Source of the DNA: Thioalkalivibrio nitratireducens
Lineage (GTDB): Bacteria; Pseudomonadota; Gammaproteobacteria; Ectothiorhodospirales; Ectothiorhodospiraceae
Length of the DNA: 18,060 nucleotides
Direction of reading: 5' to 3'
Assembly (NCBI GenBank): GCA_011390385.1
Contig: JAABSN010000061.1
Coordinates: 1-18,060, forward strand
Position 1 is the stretch's first letter, and each line of letters opens with the position of its first letter. The notes beneath the pieces were generated by a model. The model searched no databases. It was not told the DNA's origin and was given only the letters and a program-made list of their open reading frames with translations. The translations under genes were made by a program, and so were the position numbers. Positions 15,544 through 18,060 of this stretch are shown here, piece after piece.

Positions 15544-17412
15544 TCAAGGGCGGGTGTCCACGTAGCGCCCCGTCAGGGTTTTCAGAAACGCGACCAGCGC
15601 AGCCTGTTCTGCCGAGTCCACCTCAAACGGCCGGATGGCTTCGGCCTGTAATTCATGCGGCACGCCCCCCCGGCTGTAGTATTCGACCACCTCCTCGAGA
15701 CTGGAGATCGATCCGTCATGCATATACGGGCCTGTCAGCTCCACATCACGGAGTGTCGGGGTCCGAAAGCGCCAACGGTCCGCCGGATCCTGCGTGACCT
15801 CGTACAGGCCGAGATCGTTATAGCGCCGTGGCTCGGTGCCGGAAAGGGCATCCAGATTCAACTTGATCGTCTGACCGGCTACCACAATCGTGTCGCCCCG
15901 ACTACGCAATCCCATCGAATGTTCCCAACCCAACCCTGTGTTATGCAGATTCTGATCTGTGAACAGGGCGTGATCACTTTCGATCGTGTGACAATTCACG
16001 CAGCCGGCCCGGCCCCTGAACAACTCGAATCCCTGCTTTTCTTCGTCCGTCAGCGCTTGCTCTTCATTGCCGAAATACCACCGGTCAAACCTGGAGTCCG
16101 CGGAAACCAGCGTCGTGAGATACGCGGAGATTGCCGCGGCAACGGTTTCCAGGGTGATCCCTGTTCCGTTGAACGCCAGTCCGAATTCCGCATGAAGATC
16201 CGGGTCCACTCGAAGCCTGCTCAAGACTTCTCCGGTAGATCGGTTGCCCAGGGCAATTTCGTCCAGCAGCTTGCCCCAGACGAGGGTCTCCAATGAAAAC
16301 TCCCTGCCATCCCAGAACAGCCGATCCTGGTAGGCCACGTTGAGCAGCGAACTGCTGTTACGCCGCAGGCTCTTTCCTTCGATTCCAATCGCTCGCCCCA
16401 TCGCATTCTGTGCGAACGCCTCCTGTGGGTTATGGCACGACGAACAGGACAGAGCGCCATTTGATGACAACCTGCGGTCACGGAAAAGCTTGCGACCCAG
16501 GCTCACCTTTTCCGGCGTCAGGGCCTCGCTTTTATCCTTCGGGAGTACCGGAAGACCCAGCGGGGGATTGTTGACCTCTCGGATCAGCAACTCGCCCCAA
16601 GGCAGAGCGATTGCAGAATCGGTCCGCTCGTTCGATGCCATCCCGTTGTCTTGCGCGTCCTCCATCATCAGAGTTCGAATGTCAGTCAGCAACAAGTCCG
16701 GATGAAGAAAGTCCACGTTGTAAATGTTACGGATCTGCCTTTTTGGATCAATGAGATAGACCCGCAACACGTGTGAAAAGTGACCGGTCGGCTGGCCATT
16801 TTCGTCATAAGACTGGTTCACGCTTTGACCGTATCCGTCGAGGATCGGTGCCAGCACGGATTCGGATTCGGTCGTGAGGAATTCCCAGTTCGATCCGTTC
16901 CCGGTAAATGTATTGCCGTACAACGCCATGACCTCCGGAGAGTCGTTCTCCGGATCGAAGCTAAGGGTCAAAAGCCGGATACGATCCTTGAGCGCCGAAT
17001 CTTCCAGAATCCGCTGATGCAATTGGTACATGACGAAAGTCGCCAGCGGACACCCGTTCACGTCATCACACGAACTATAGATAAAGCTCAGGATGACATA
17101 TTGGTCATCGAAGAGGTCGGCCAACTCGACAGGCTCACCACTATCCAGCAGGACCTCACCGGTCGCTGCCTCCTTGATGCGAGGTAAGCGGTAGGAGCCT
17201 GGTTCAGGCAGGTCAAAGCCGAGAGACGAATATCCCGGCGCCAGCGGGACACCCGCCGACCCCTCCGCACTCGTTCGTTCAACGTTGGGAGCGCGCCCAT
17301 GGCTGGCCTGGCCCCAGCTGTGGTCCATGCCAACGACCCCACCCAAAAGGATGACCAGACTCATGCAAACGCCGCGCAATCCTCCACGCAGCGAACCACC
17401 GCTTGTTTTCAT
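15544..17412 (-). CDS. SCO1/SenC domain fused to diheme cytochrome c peroxidase/MauG
   Basis: The 622-residue exported protein has a hydrophobic signal segment at about 16-30. An SCO1/SenC thioredoxin-fold copper domain covers about 60-250: C115 and C121 in SSCDDVNGCPLATFVM, and H214 in HFSHVLRVYLIDPKRQ, are the expected Cys-Cys-His copper ligands, though the cysteines are spaced C-x5-C instead of the usual C-x3-C. The diheme peroxidase domain covers about 275-620, with CSSCH (323-327), CVNCH (471-475) and TGPYMHDGS (M564, H565). A GTG at 17415 is also in frame; the ATG is preferred for its better distance from GAGAG. SCO1 and MauG genes accompany known mtoX genes, and here they are one protein. 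It lies 117 bases downstream of the mtoX-like stop. Likely role: copper insertion and/or oxidative maturation of the oxidase in the periplasm. Confidence 0.92.
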   Translation of the reverse strand: MKTSGGSLRGGLRGVCMSLVILLGGVVGMDHSWGQASHGRAPNVERTSAEGSAGVPLAPGYSSLGFDLPEPGSYRLPRIKEAATGEVLLDSGEPVELADLFDDQYVILSFIYSSCDDVNGCPLATFVMYQLHQRILEDSALKDRIRLLTLSFDPENDSPEVMALYGNTFTGNGSNWEFLTTESESVLAPILDGYGQSVNQSYDENGQPTGHFSHVLRVYLIDPKRQIRNIYNVDFLHPDLLLTDIRTLMMEDAQDNGMASNERTDSAIALPWGELLIREVNNPPLGLPVLPKDKSEALTPEKVSLGRKLFRDRRLSSNGALSCSSCHNPQEAFAQNAMGRAIGIEGKSLRRNSSSLLNVAYQDRLFWDGREFSLETLVWGKLLDEIALGNRSTGEVLSRLRVDPDLHAEFGLAFNGTGITLETVAAAISAYLTTLVSADSRFDRWYFGNEEQALTDEEKQGFELFRGRAGCVNCHTIESDHALFTDQNLHNTGLGWEHSMGLRSRGDTIVVAGQTIKLNLDALSGTEPRRYNDLGLYEVTQDPADRWRFRTPTLRDVELTGPYMHDGSISSLEEVVEYYSRGGVPHELQAEAIRPFEVDSAEQAALVAFLKTLTGRYVDTRP

Positions 17413-17435
17413 CACTCGACTCTCGGCATTGCTTT

Positions 17436-17471
17436 AAACAAAAGGGTATCGACGGAAACCCGCCGATACCC
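17436..17471 (-). terminator. Terminator or attenuator hairpin after the mtoX-like gene
   Basis: Read on the minus strand, gggtatcggcgg pairs with ccgtcgataccc (12 bp, one G-U pair) around the loop gttt, and ttttgttt follows at once. It stands between the mtoX-like stop and the SCO-MauG fusion. The shape is that of an intrinsic terminator. Because the next gene runs in the same direction only a few bases beyond, it may act as a partial terminator that lowers expression of the maturation genes relative to the oxidase. Confidence 0.85.
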
Positions 17472-17529
17472 AAGATGGACCACCCCACAGCGATATGATA
17501 GCGATCGCATCCTCAACGACCGAACCAAT

Positions 17530-18060
17530 TTACTGAGTGGCGATCCCCCTGGAAGAAGCCACCAATGCATCAAACGCGACATCGTCCTGCGTATCGCTTG
17601 CCATGCCACGGCTGAAGAGGCTGGAGGAGTTGAACGTAATCAAGTGCGCGCGTCCAAGGTTCTCGGCATGGAAATCGATCGTCCACGCCTCGGTCAACTC
17701 GAGGTTCGCCTCGTCCCAAGTGTATTTCCGGAAGAACTGCTCATTCTTTTCGTCTTTCTTGTCCCAGTTAGCCAGCAGGGAAGTACTGAAATACACCCGC
17801 TCGCCGTCCCAGCTCTGTGAAACCATATTGACCTGGGACCCGATCACATAATCCTTCACCAGCTTCGCATTGAAAGGATCCGAGACATCGAATAGCCGCG
17901 TCTTCCCATCCATGAACGTATTGATCCAGAGATAGCGATCATCGGCGGTGATGGAGAAGGCGACCGGGAGCGGGACGTCGGCCGGGTTGCCGATGGTACC
18001 AACCTCCTCGGCAGTCCACCCTTTCTCGCTGTCGTCGTAGATCAGATAGATCTTGGACGT
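17530..18060 (-). CDS. mtoX: SBP56-family protein, methanethiol oxidase-like, C-terminal 176 residues (5' end outside window)
   Basis: The frame is open to the window edge, so only about 40 % of a ~430-residue protein is seen. LPVAFSITADDRYLWINT, GKTRLFDVSDP, VNMVSQSWDGERVYFSTSLLANWDKK and DFHAENLGRAHLITF follow the C-terminal blades of selenium-binding protein 56. Bacterial members include copper-dependent methanethiol oxidase, which converts methanethiol, oxygen and water to formaldehyde, hydrogen sulfide and hydrogen peroxide in the periplasm. The downstream SCO1/MauG genes, typical of mtoX loci, support that function over other SBP56 roles. The extreme C terminus (SSLFSRGMASDTQ...GIATQ) differs from the GGD-S-D-IW ending I expect of canonical members, so this may be a divergent branch. 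The gene symbol is an inference from family plus context. Confidence 0.75.
   Translation of the reverse strand, partial: TSKIYLIYDDSEKGWTAEEVGTIGNPADVPLPVAFSITADDRYLWINTFMDGKTRLFDVSDPFNAKLVKDYVIGSQVNMVSQSWDGERVYFSTSLLANWDKKDEKNEQFFRKYTWDEANLELTEAWTIDFHAENLGRAHLITFNSSSLFSRGMASDTQDDVAFDALVASSRGIATQ

Noticed and set aside
1..18060. CRISPR array or tandem-repeat array
   Set aside because: No set of regularly spaced identical repeats was seen; the only long repeat is the inverted pair at 1-119 and 7658-7845.

Overview
The window is about 60 % G+C by eye and looks like a chromosome segment of a gammaproteobacterium, possibly a sulfur-oxidising or C1/organosulfur-using one. This rests on gene content only (NDH-2, a FadL-type porin, an SBP56/methanethiol-oxidase cluster, a CHASE hybrid kinase with an HD-GYP regulator). 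No rRNA or tRNA gene is present to anchor the taxonomy.

Positions 1 to about 7850 form an accessory, partly decayed region bounded by two inverted copies of one short palindromic repeat (1-119, cut by the window edge, and 7658-7845, complete with 24-bp perfect terminal inverted repeats). Inside are a TrkH fragment missing both ends; a mosaic of KdpD and KdpE fragments fused to it head-on; a PIN-domain toxin gene with its middle deleted; an intact two-gene signalling operon on the minus strand (membrane CHASE hybrid histidine kinase, then a REC/HD-GYP response regulator whose start overlaps the kinase stop); a C-terminally truncated Acr3-like arsenite permease behind a tiny cysteine-rich zinc-ribbon protein; and a frameshifted phage-type integrase remnant. 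About 1 kb (6600-7657) holds nothing intact.

Positions 7850 to 12100 run on the plus strand: a long untranslated leader with nested inverted repeats, a FadL/OmpP1-type outer-membrane protein with a clear terminator, a doubtful small ORF, a low-complexity protein built on repeated D-S-x-L-x-R-H motifs, and a type II NADH dehydrogenase (ndh).

Positions 12100 to 13200 carry, on the minus strand, a glycine cleavage H protein (gcvH) and an OsmC-family protein upstream of it.

Positions 13550 to 18060 are the most interesting part: a minus-strand cluster, in order of transcription, of the 3' end of an SBP56-family gene (methanethiol oxidase-like, mtoX), a terminator-like hairpin, a fusion of an SCO1/SenC domain with a diheme cytochrome c peroxidase/MauG domain, a second stand-alone diheme peroxidase/MauG protein, and a TlpA-type thioredoxin whose start overlaps the preceding stop. 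Known mtoX loci carry SCO1 and MauG genes next to the oxidase, so this reads as a copper-enzyme maturation cassette for a periplasmic methanethiol oxidase, here with two of the maturation functions fused in one polypeptide.
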